Below, one piece after another: positions 26,361-38,300 of a stretch of 64,000 nucleotides of DNA. The stretch lies in NCBI RefSeq assembly GCF_020740795.1, contig NC_067295.1, forward strand, positions 1,612,501-1,676,500. The letters run 5' to 3'. The notes under the pieces are model-generated. The model had not been told where the DNA came from, searched no databases, and was given only the letters and a program-made list of their open reading frames with translations. The stretch is from Apus apus (Eukaryota > Chordata > Aves > Apodiformes > Apodidae). The position numbers and the translations under genes are program-made. Positions within the stretch are counted from its first letter, which is position 1; every line of letters starts with the position of its first letter.

Positions 26361-29300
26361 ATGATGCCCTCACTCCCAGGGCTGGGATTCCTCCTTTTGC
26401 TTGGTGAGTATTACTGCGAGGGGAACGGGTACCCGGGATTGTCCTTCCCAGCAGCTGTAGTTGAGATAATTCTCAAAAGAGAGGGTTGTGCTGAAAGAGC
26501 ATTGAACATGACTTGGGTGGTTGCTCTAGATCCCGAGCCTTTGGTTATGCTTCTTTGTTACTGCATCTGTGAATCAAAATATATTAGTTTTTGTAAAAAA
26601 CAGGATGGAAAGACAAAACTGCGGCTCATTCTCCTCCTGTCGTTGCAGAACTGTCTGCTCACTGCTCCTTTTGCTGGAGTACCCAGCTGTCTCTGGGAAA
26701 GCACTTCATCAGATTCAGCTAAAATTATTTCTTGCCTCTATATTCCCCTACTTTCCCTTGGTCTGGTTTGGCTTTTGTTGGTTTTAAGAGATTCCAGAGC
26801 AAGATCTTTGTTTCTTTCAGCACTTTCTTGTTTCCTCCTCATCAGACTTGAGATCATATCTGCAGTGAGTGCTGATGACAATACAACATGAACTTGTAAT
26901 ATTGCAAACAAGCTGATGAGCTGGGGAACAGCTACAGAAAAGGACCATAAACTTATCTTCAGTAGGCTTAGTTATTGGAACTGTAGGAAGGAAAGCAAAT
27001 AAACAGATAACTTATTTTCTTTATTTCTTTAGTTAAGCAGTTGTTGCTGTTCAAAACTGTCCAATGTGTTATGGACACTGATGAAAATGTGGTTTCCCCA
27101 TTTTCTGTTAACAACCTGTGCACAGGGGATGTCTCTGTCCAGCAGAAGTTCACAGGGTGCTTGTAAAAGCTAATGACTCTTCATGCAATTGCATTTGAGT
27201 CAGGCAGGTCAGTAGTCTTGGTGCTGTGTTCTCACGTTGGTCACTGGCTCAGCCTGCAGCCGTGGGAAATGCATCTCCCCATCTTCTGCAAACGCCCTAG
27301 AAGGCTGGAGGTGGAGGAAAGGCAGAGTATCAGAAATGTGCTGAGCTTGTAGAGAATTTCCATCCAACAACTTGCATGCACTGCCCTTTTGGGGATGGAT
27401 CAAAGAGAGAAGAAAAGGCAAGTTAGTCCCTAAACAGTTTCTGAAAGGGAGGGGCAGGAGATCTGAGGGAAGTGGTGCCACTCTCAGCAGGAATGGCCTT
27501 GTTGGAAAGAAGCAGTGGGAGACAGGCAGTGTTTAGCAACCTCATGGCACACAAGTGCCTTCATGGAGGAGGATGGGCTGTGACCAGCACAGCCTATGTG
27601 GGTGAAGGAGACAGTGCCTTCCAGTGTGGAAAGCTTCACCACAGCCTGGCCTGCCTGAGCACTCCCAAGGCATGGGAGGGAAAGCAATGTTTGGGAAGTG
27701 TTGCTCCCAGGGTGCTGCACACCTAGCTTGGGTGGTTCATGACATCAGCTGAATCCGAGGCCTTTGTTGGGATGTTGTGAGATGAAGGATTTCTTGTCAT
27801 GCAGTGAGGATTTCAAACCCTTCCATGATTTTTGGGATAGTGAGTCAGGGTCCTCTCCGATCTTGCAGAGTGGGAAGCTGGGTGTTGCTGAACACTGCTC
27901 TTTGAGTCAGTGGGGCAATCTGCATGCTGAAGTTGAACGTGTAAGAACTTTCCAAAGGTGGGGGCAAAGGGCTTGGCTGAATGTTTCCAAGGTCCAGTGC
28001 TGAGGGGAGCAGGATGTGATTGTCAAGGGTGGAAACAGTCCAGCTTTGTCTGCAAGCAGGGAAGCTTGGCCTGGGGGCAGCCCCTGGCACTGAGCTCTTG
28101 GCTGGGATCTCGGTCACTCTTTCACAACCTTCTCTAGCAAAGCTGGTGTGTCAGAGCTAGAGGAAAGCACTGCCTGTGCTCAGCTACGGGTGTGTGTCCT
28201 TCGCCTGTTCCTTGGGGACAGTTTGCCATTAATCAAATGGCTAACAGGTTGTAGTAACCTCAGAAGCCTCTGCTGTTGCCTTGTCCCTCTTGCTGCCTCT
28301 CGTTCCATGTAGCATTTGTTCTGTCCTGTCAGAAGGTTTTTTCTGTACAAAGGGGATGCTGAGCTTGCCAGGCTCCTAATCTGAAGCACATAACACTGAT
28401 GCCAGTGAGAGCTGATTCCCTGTGTGTTGTTACTGGTTTCCTCAGGTTGCCTTTCACCACCTCTCCAGCTTTGTGGCGTTGGCAGGGGAGGTGTAAGTCA
28501 CTGTCAGGAACAATGTAAAAATTGGGAAACAAGGAATAGAGAAGTGGAGGGCTTGTGCAGACCTGCCAAAAGCCAGCAGTGACAGGAGGATTTATTTCAG
28601 TAAATCCCTGCCAGGCTCTGGGGCAGGACTGGTGTGAGGGCTGCCCTGCACTGGTGTTACCCGCAGGTTACCCCGTGCAGTTCTGCAGCATAAAGTGGTT
28701 CCAATCCAGCTGAGGCCTTGGCAGGAAGAATGTGTGAAATGCAGCACAGGTTTGGCTACGGTTCACATGCTGATGGGAGCACTGCTAGAAACAAGTAGAA
28801 GTTGATAAACTAAAAACAACACGGAAGTACAAGGTTGGGGAGCTTGGCCTCCCAGGCTGATCAGTCACTATGATGCAGAAGGGATACTGGGCAAGGCAGG
28901 CTTGGAGAGAAGGACTGTCCCCAGAGTGGTGTTTCTGCCCCTTTCTCTGCCTTCTCCTCTCTGGGGACAGAGGTGCATGCAATCCCTCATGTCACCTGGG
29001 ACATGTCATTGCTGCCCTCGGCCAGGTGGAGCTGGGGTGGATGGGGGTGCACCCTCCTGCCCCTGGCAGCTCTCACCAGGTCAGGGGGAAAACAGCAGCA
29101 AGGTCTGACAGAAACAATCCTGTGAAATCCTGTGTCAAGAATGAGGAACAAAATAGCGCAGTGAGATGAGGGATGTTCAGGGTCTGTCAAACCAGACAGG
29201 GGCTGGACTGTGGGAACGAGCTTTGTCCTGAATCTGCTGCTGAAATCATTCCACATTGTCTTCCAGGTTGGCAGGCGGCTGCTGCATCTTCTCCTGGGAC

Positions 29301-32300
29301 GTATCTGGTGAGGAGAACTGGCATGTTTAAAATCTGTGTCATCCATGTCTTTGCCTGCAAAGTGTGTGGGGGCTGGTGGCCAGTGTGGGCCCCTCCTGGG
29401 AGCGGTGAATTGGTGGGGATTCCTTGATACCAGCCAGATCCCTTGCATTGAGCATGGAGGTGGATGGAAAATGCCCTTCCCCTTCCTATCTCCCAGGCAG
29501 TGGGTGGGGTGGGAATGGCTTTTCCAGGGCTTTGCATGGCTTCAGTGCAAGCACATCAGCAGGCAGCTCAGAGCCTGCTCCACCAGAACAGTCCATCCCA
29601 CTGGCCCTTGTGCCTGGGCGGTGGGAGGACTCACATAGCTCTGAACTGTTTGAAGTCCAGAGCGAAGACTGTCAGGAATTTTGCAGGTGGCCAGAGGGGA
29701 GCTGTGGATCTGGGCACCTGTGAGTTTTCAGGCCAGATCTGAGTCCAAGTGGTGGCATCTAACACACCTGTGTGCACGCAGTGACCACAGGTAATGTGCT
29801 ACCACTGCCACCCTGTGCTAAGATCGTCTCTTCTCTCTCCCCATGCAGTGCTCCAGCTCCCCTGTCAATGGTGAGTCTCTTACCAAGTCATGTCCATCAG
29901 GAAGGTCAGACATGATTCTGTATATTCCTATCACATTTTATTTTTCTTTCTCTCTCTCCTGTGTTGTTTGTTTTTTTTTTGGGAATCAGAATCTGCTGTG
30001 TGTGCTTCAGTGCAAAGGTATGTGAACCATCAGCAAATTATCTTGGCAGTGTTTTCCCTGGGAGTGGTACTGGGGTTTTTTTGGGATGTCAGTTTGGGAT
30101 GTCTGAAAGGAGGTGGAACATCTTTCTCCCCACAAAGTCCCAGGGTTGCCTGCGGGCAGGGAGGGCTCTAATTGCAATGATTGGAGCAGTGAAGGGAAAA
30201 TGCCTTCCTGAGGTTCTGTGTCTGTGCAGGACACAGAAAGGCAGGGAAGTCCCTGGTGTGTCAGCCAACCTGACGGGGGAGGATTTACTGCTCCAAGAAC
30301 CTGGTGTTGGTGCTGAGCTTAGCTTGGCTGGTGGTGGGTGCCTAAGACTCCAACAGGTTTGCTTCAAGCCTTCATGGAACTTGATTTCTACCTGAGGGCC
30401 AACAATGTACAAGTGCCCTCTCTGTGCTCCCAAATGATGCCAGCAAATAATTCTCATCCTCTGTGTCAATTGTTTATTCCTCTGTGTTTGCTCTGTGGAT
30501 TTTCCTCCTTGGTACATCTGCCTGCCACTGCTCCTGCTCCTTGATGGGTGGGCTGGTCCCTTCACACCGGAGCAGCTAAGGGGTGTCCCTGCTGCTGGGG
30601 AACAGAGTGTCCATGAGCAAAACCCTGTGGCCAGGGGCATTCAGACACCTGACACTGGCTGCCTGATCCTGCCCAGTTCTGCCCCAGGTCCAGGGCAGTT
30701 GGCATGAAGGTGATGTCCTGTCTTTTTGTCCCCACCAGTGTCAGCCAAGAGGAGCTCCTCGAGGTAGCCCATGGCCAAGCCTCTCCCTGCAGCCTCACTT
30801 TTGGTCAATACGCCTGTGCGCAGGTAATGGCAGATCCCTTCTTCTCATATGTTTTGTTTTCCTTGACAAAAAGTGCCACTTCTGTCCTAAAAGCAGTCCC
30901 ACCATTGGCTGTGGGTGGCCAAAGCCTTCTGCAGGGTGGTCAGGCTTTCCCTCATGAAGCTGAGAGAAGGGATGGGATCAAACACACGGGGACCATCCAG
31001 AGCACTGAGCTGTGGCAGTGTCACCTTCCCAGGCAACACATGTTCTGTGGCATGAGGCTCAGGGTGGCTGCAGCCTTCCTGGGGCTGTCTGTGGAAGTGG
31101 GGGGTGCTGTCTTTTCCAAACCTCCCAACTGAGAAGGTGAGACAAAGGAGATTTCCAAAACAATTTGACTCCTCGGAGCTGGCATCAGAGCCTTGAAACA
31201 AACCTCTGCAGGAGAGCAATCCTGGTCCGTTGGGGTGAACCACCATAAAAAGTGGTAAAAGCAGAATTCAAAGTGTTTCACTGTGGAAAATGTACTCTGG
31301 AATATTTCAGGTTTACTTCCTTTCCTGCTGTTGCTGTGCTGCCAGTCATTGCAACTGAATTGACAACCATTTGTGTTTTCCCACAAATGTTTCTAACAAA
31401 AAGATGCCACTTCTCCAAATACTTGTTTGTTTCCTTTTTTTTTTTTTTCCACTGAAAACTCTTCCTGAAGTGACAAAGCTCCCTGTGGAAGTTTCTGCTT
31501 TGATCAAATGCCCTTTTTTTAAATTTAAATTATTTTTTGGTGGGCAACCATTTTAATGACGTTTTTTAAAGGCACCCTTTGCTTGGGGGAAGCACAGGTC
31601 AGGTTACAGGAGGATCCAGCATTTGGAACTGTGGAAGTTTAGATTAGTTTTAATCCCTGTAAGTTGGACTTTCTTCTGACTTCTGTCAACAGGGTTGTCA
31701 CCTCAGAGTGGTGACTGCTGGAGCTGGAGGAGCAGATCTGAAGGTGACCCACCTGTTAGTAACTCCCTATGGATTTCCTTCTTCTTTTTCAGAGTGCTTG
31801 GCTCCAGGACCTTCCAGATGATTTCCTTATATCCTTATATTATTGCATTGCCCCTCAACCTGCCAGTGCTATGGATCCAGAATATTCCCTTCTCTTCTTT
31901 TCCAAGTTTGATACTAAGAAGCTTCTAGCTGCTCTGACTGTGTTCAGCCAGCGGGTGGGTATCACATCTCCAGCTCTTTGCTCACCTGCAACAAATGCCA
32001 GTGGAAGGCTTTCACTAACATTTTTAGCAGTATCTTATTAGAAGAAGGACACCATTTCAATCAGCAGATCCCCACCAACACAGAAGGGTTCAGTGTTGTT
32101 AAAAATAGCTGGGCAGACAGGAACAACAGGCCTGAGTGAATGCAGGTTCGCTGCTCATTGCAGTGGCAGCCCAGACCTGGAGCTTGTGATTTGCTGTTTG
32201 AAGGGCACAAATATTGCTGGGCTGGAAGAGCTGCTGCCCAGAGAGGGGATTATTGCTGGGGCTGGGTCTGTTCATGATGTTCAGGTTCACATGAATTTAT

Positions 32301-35300
32301 GCTAATGTTTGTTTAGAAGTCCACACTCACTTGAGTTCATGTCTTTCTTCTCATCTCTTGCCTTCAGTTTTCTGATGTGCCTCTTTCTCTGGAGTGGAGC
32401 ATGATCTTCATGAATGGCCTGTGGGAGAAGATGTTGCGAGTTCCTGATATTGAGAGCCCACCTGTTTTGTCTCAGTGGGTCCATGGGGGGCTTCAGCCAT
32501 TCCTGGTCAACCCCAAGGTCCTTGCTTGCCTCCATGCCAAGAACGTCTCGTGTGAGACGTTCCGGAAGGTGTAAGTGCTGCACACAAACATTGCTTCAGT
32601 CCCATGTTGCTGAGGTAGGAAAGGGGCCCTTCCTCCAGCCTCCAAAACAAGGTGCTAAACCCTGTAAGCCCTCTGAACTGCTGGAGGCCCAGGAGGGGTT
32701 TCTGAGAAGCCCTCTCCAAGGGTCCATAACACACCTGCTGACCCTGTTCCCTGCTCCTCTGCCCCAGGCCGTGTGTGGGCACTGACCTGCTGGCACTCTG
32801 CTCCAGGGCAGGACCCAGGACTGGCAGTGCAGCCCCAGCTGCTGGTGGGGCTGGGGTGGGGGGCAGTCACTTTGATAGCCTTGAAAAGGGATGGGATTGA
32901 TAATGCCAGTCTTCAAGTAACAGCCCTTTTTGTGAGGATCCTGCCCTGCCAGGTTGGACTTCATCTGTGCATGAGATGTCTGCCTTTCTTGCCCATCTTC
33001 AGAGTGGCTGCCCTGAATGGCATATATTCTGACCTGCCAGAGGAGGACCAGAGGAAGCTTTACACTGGGATCAAGTACTATCTCACCCAGGATGGTAAAT
33101 TACTTGATTTTCTTTAAGAAACAACAGAATGCTTTAAGCCACTGGTGTCTGCTACAACAGTAGCTGTGACCTGTGACAGGACTGAGGCTCACAGGTACCT
33201 TCTTTTGGTGAGAATTTATATTGTCTCTTCATTGGAAATAGCCTGGGAATATGACAAGGGTAAGAGGTATCAGGAATAATTTCCCTGCCTGAAGGCTTCA
33301 TTAACCCAGGGTTTTATAAATCAGCACAGGCAGCCCTATGCTGACTTACACCCCATGCAAATGGCATTTACTGCTTTTGCTGTGAAGAGCAGAGCAGAGT
33401 TTGGTTCTGAGAGCTAAGAATTGAGTTCAGAAGTTAGCTCAGAAAGGGGAACCAGGTAAGACATTTCTCTGTCTCCAGGCAGTAGCTTGCATGCAAAAAA
33501 TGCCATGTCCTGCAGAAAGTTTGGGCAGGTTTGAAGGAGGAAGGGACTGGTGATGAAATATTTGGAGGGCTGAGCAAGGAGGAGGCACCTCTCCTGTCCC
33601 GTGTGCATTTGTAAAGTGGGTGCATAAACACATGGGCTTGAGCATAACGTGTGGTCAGAGAAACTTGGGGACTTCTCTGCTGGCTGAGTTCTCTGGCAGA
33701 CTGAAGCCTGTTTGGCGTTTGGGATTTTCCAGTCTCCACTGATTTCCTGGTACAGTGCAAGTCTCTAGTTTGAGGATGTCTCCCTGTTGTGCAGAATCAA
33801 AGCAGAAGTGCTACACTGGAGCTGCCCCAGGTCTGAAATCCACTGCTTGGTTTGAAAACTACCTTGGATCCTTTTTGGAACATGCTACTGTTGGAGACCT
33901 GCAGCTTTTTGGTGATGAACCAACAGTAAGTGCAGACCTTATTGTCTGAAGTGAGCTTTGTTCCTACTGTTCCAAGTAAGTGTCAGGATGGAATTATCCA
34001 TCTAAATATTTGTTGTGTGTGTGTTTTCCTGCATGTCAACACCCTCAGCTTCAGAAGTTTGCCAGGGATCCAGTGAATCTGCAGATGGTCAGCAACCTCT
34101 CCTTGCTGCAGGAGACAGCTGTGTACTACACCTCACTGCTGACCTCTGGACCTGGGTTTCCCTTATCAAGGTACAAGACCTGACCTGGTTTCCTGCCTGC
34201 CTGCTGATGTGCCATGGCACTGTGGCTGGGCAAGGGTTTGCTGAGTGGTGGTTCTGATGGCTGCTTCCATGAAACCTTGAGGCATTTTTCTGGTTCTCAA
34301 ATAGTTGCATTGCACTTGACCTTGGGAAGAGCCAGACCACAAGTTGCAAACTGTGGGAAATGACTGCCAGGCAGTGCCAGCCACCTGCTCATGGCCAACA
34401 CAACTAATGGCCAACAGGACAACTTGCATGGTTATGCTTGGCACAGCAGTGCTCTCTGTAAACAGGAGCTTCAGCATCCTTAGAGCTGAAATGAATCAGG
34501 GAAAGGTGGAAAAGATCATCCTTTGGGAAAAGAGGAAAGATCTGATGGAGCCACCATCCACCATGCTGGCAGCCTCTCCCCCTTGTCTCCCACCTGCAGG
34601 CTTCCAGACAGGTTTCTTTGCTACCTGAGCCCCTCTGCAGTGAGCAACCTGAGCAGAGATGATGCTTTGAGCTTGGCCCAGAGGATCAGTAAGAGCTGCC
34701 CACGGAACCTGACACGCAGAGGGACAACCAGGGAGACATCTCCCTTCTACCTGACAACAGATGAACTGCAGGTAATTGTCCAAGCCCAGGACTCAGTTGT
34801 TCATTTACCTGGACAGGATTTGTGAGGGTTGAGGACCAGCTCTTGTGCCTCCTGCTGTCTACACTCCTGCAGGCCATCTTGTGGTTTTGATTGTGGCATC
34901 TGGCTGGTGCTGCATGATCTGCAAGATCTCAGTGGGGAGAGGCAGTCCATCAGGAGGCTTCATCACACAAGTTTGAGGCAGAAGGTCCAGGGATTTAAGA
35001 CATCCTAAGGCCACGGGTTCCAATAGTCTCACCTCACTGATGCTCTGGCTTTCTTTTCTGCCCACGTGGGACCTTTCCAGGTTGCATCCTCTCTGGTGGG
35101 GAAGTTTGAGCACCTGAGTCCCGCGGTGCTGCGCGCCCTGGGGCAGGTGGTGGTGGGACTGTCCATACCTGACATCCAGAGCAGCATCAGTGACACAGAC
35201 CTTGAAGCGTCTCTTCCTGCCCTGGCTGAAGTTCACGGCTGGAATGCTGAGCAGTCCAGTGCTATTATCAACAAACTGCTGAGCTCTGGCTATCAGGTAC

Positions 35301-38300
35301 AGAGGATGAGGCCCAGAGATGCCCCCAGGTGCTGTTTGACCCCTCATGCACTCATTGCCTGCCTGCATCACCTTTCAGATCCGGGATGGACAGAGCCTGG
35401 CAGAGCTGGGGAGCTTGGTGGCTGGTCTGAACAGCAGCACGCTGAGAAGTCTGCCTTCAGGAGTCATCTTGGAAGCCATTCAGTTGCCTGAGTTTGTTCA
35501 GCAGGTGGTGACCCTGCCCCCTGCTCTGAAAATGACATTGGTGGAAAAGGTGAAGTTGCGGGGTTTGGTTTTGTTTTTCTCTTCAGGTGTCATCAGAGTC
35601 CCAGCTAAGAACACTGGTTCCCTGGGGCCAGGCTCTGACCCCAGCACACCCAGACAGCATTCCCTTGGGGGTGTTTGTCATTGCTAAGCAGAAGGCAGCA
35701 GGACAAACACCTCAAGTCCCTGTCACTGTGCCTGGGTAGATGTCCTTGGCTGCCAGCCGAGCCTCTTGGGGGCAAGAGCAGAAGGGGCAGTTGGTTTATG
35801 GGCTGATTCTAGAAACCACTCCCCACTGACTTGAAAAAAACACTCTCAGAGAAAGGATATTATCATGGTTTGGAGTGGGAGCATGTGAGAAGTGAAGGCA
35901 GCTTAGAAAGTCCCCTTTAGACTGCTCCTTCAGAAATGCACCGTTCCACCCTTCCCTGTGATGCTGTAGGATTTGGACACCTCTTTGCCTCTTTTCTTGC
36001 CATGACTTTATCCTCAGTGGCACGTGCAGCATCCGAGCCTGTTGTTCTTCAGCCTCCCTCTGGCAGGAAAGACTCTGCCCCGGGTCTGTCCTGGGGTGAT
36101 GGGGCTGCCAGGGCTCTGTGTTAGGGAAAGAACCTCTCCTTCACCAGAGGATTGTTCTGCAATGTGCCTGCAGCAAGTTGATAATGTTTTTTTGTGTTGG
36201 CAGAGAGGAAAGACTTGTCCCTCCTTTCTGGCTGGTTAAACATTTTTAGGGCACAAAGCCAGGAGGCAGAAAACTGGTAAGAGACCAAATTGTTCCCTTT
36301 CATCGGGACCCCAGGTATCAGCTCCAGGCAGCATTCCTGGTCTGATGATTGTGTCAAACAGAAAATATTTCATAGGGTTAGGTCTCCAAGAAGTGCCCAG
36401 GTGACCAGCAGGGGAATTTGCCTGGCTTCTTTCCAGTTGTTCTCCAGCAATTGTCTGTTTTAGCCACAGTGTTTGAATGACACGTCTGTGGGTTTTCTTG
36501 CAGATTTCCTCCAGTGTAAACCACCCTGGTGACCTGGTTAAACTTATCCCTGATGCCCTGGCCAGTTACATTCCAAAATCATTGCTTGTTTTTGGGGAAG
36601 AGAAGCCCAACATTCAGGATCTCAACAGGAAAATTTGGACCCGAGAGCAGGTAATACAGCAGCTTTTTGTGTCCTCCTCACCCTGCAGTGTCAGGCCTGG
36701 CCTGCACAAGAGCTGTGAGTCTGCTCTGCAAATCTGCCTGAAATGCAGGGGATGCTGCAGAAAAGCACAATGAACCCATGACACTCTGGCTTTGCTCCAC
36801 AGGCTGCTGTGTTTTTTGGTGATGTGATAAGGACAGAGCCTGACTTCAGCAGGTAGGGTTGTGTCCTCCCCTTCCATTCTCCATCTCTGTGTTTGCTTTC
36901 AGGGCAGTTTCCATGTTTCCCTTGCTACATGTGGCAGCCCCACCATACTCAATGCACAGCAGCAGATGGGAAATATCATGCACACCCAAACACAGCATTG
37001 AGACTTGCCAGAGTGTCAGCTGCAAAACATAACCCACAAGCCTCACTTTCTAAAGGCAGCTTTCTAAAATGATGCTGCTGGCTCAGACTGCACCTGGGAC
37101 CTTGCTTCTGACTGCCTCTGTGGAAGGTGCTTCTCACTGGAGAATGTCAGCCTTCCAAATGCAATTCCAAGGATTAAATTTAGCTGACCTAGATCTCTTG
37201 TCAGCTCTTGTATCTGAGGTGAAAAAGTATGAAAACCATGATACAAGTCTGGAAGAACAATGGAGTTGACATCAGTGTCCTGCTGATTTCACCACAGAAG
37301 CTTTTTCTATCAAAACCAACACAAGTTTCAAGGACTCCAAGCTGTGCTCAGTGATGAGGATCTGCACATCTCCATTCCACCTTCACCCTGTACTGAAAGC
37401 ACAGGCTGGTCTTGTAAATCAGGACACAGCAATGCCACTTGGGGTGGAGGTCCCTGCATTTCTACTGCCAGCACCAGGTTATGTTTATTTCACCAGTGAA
37501 GCTTCCTGAGCCCCCACATGGGTCAAAATCAGCAGTTTTAAGGGGATGGAGCTGTGAGAGGGTTAAGCTTAGAGAATGGGGGAGGTTTGTGTTGCTGTGT
37601 TGGTCATTAGACACGTGGGAGGTCAGCACTGGCTTTTCTCCTGAAGTCCTTGTCCTTCTGACTTGCCTTCTGTCCATGTCCAGGCTTTCCCAGTCAGTCC
37701 TCCAAGGCTTCACATGTGCAGCTGCTGATGAGGTGGGAGAAGAAAGATTTCAGGAGCTGGCCAAAGTGATGAAGAAGAAGAATGTCAAGCTGGGAGAAGA
37801 CCAGGTCAGTTTCTGTACTTCAAAATGCCCTGTTTGATCTTGTCATGAAGATAGAAACGAGGATTGCTCAGCAGGAGCAAAACCACTGGAACAAATGTCC
37901 TGGGTCTCCATCCCACAGTTCTGAATTTTTCCTAAAAGATAAGTCAAACCCCCATGGGCTGTGGGTGTCTCAGGAACCAAAACCTCCCATTTCTGTCTTT
38001 TTTTCTTCCTCTTATTTTGGAGCAGAGTGAAATCTTTAATATTAATTTAATTTTTTTCTGATGTTTGCATGCTGCTTTCTTTCTTTGATGTGTCCTTTCA
38101 GCTGAGCTGCTTAGTGAAGATGGTGACACTGCATGGGATTCCCAAGGATTTAGACAGCTATCCTAAAGACCTGCTGCTGTTTTTAAGGTAACTGTGCTAT
38201 GGTGTCCATGTCGTTGCCTTAGTACCTAGTGGGAAGAAGAGCCTTTGTTTCCATCCTAGCTGGCAGTGACTGGTTCATTCATGTTTGATGTGTATTTCAA

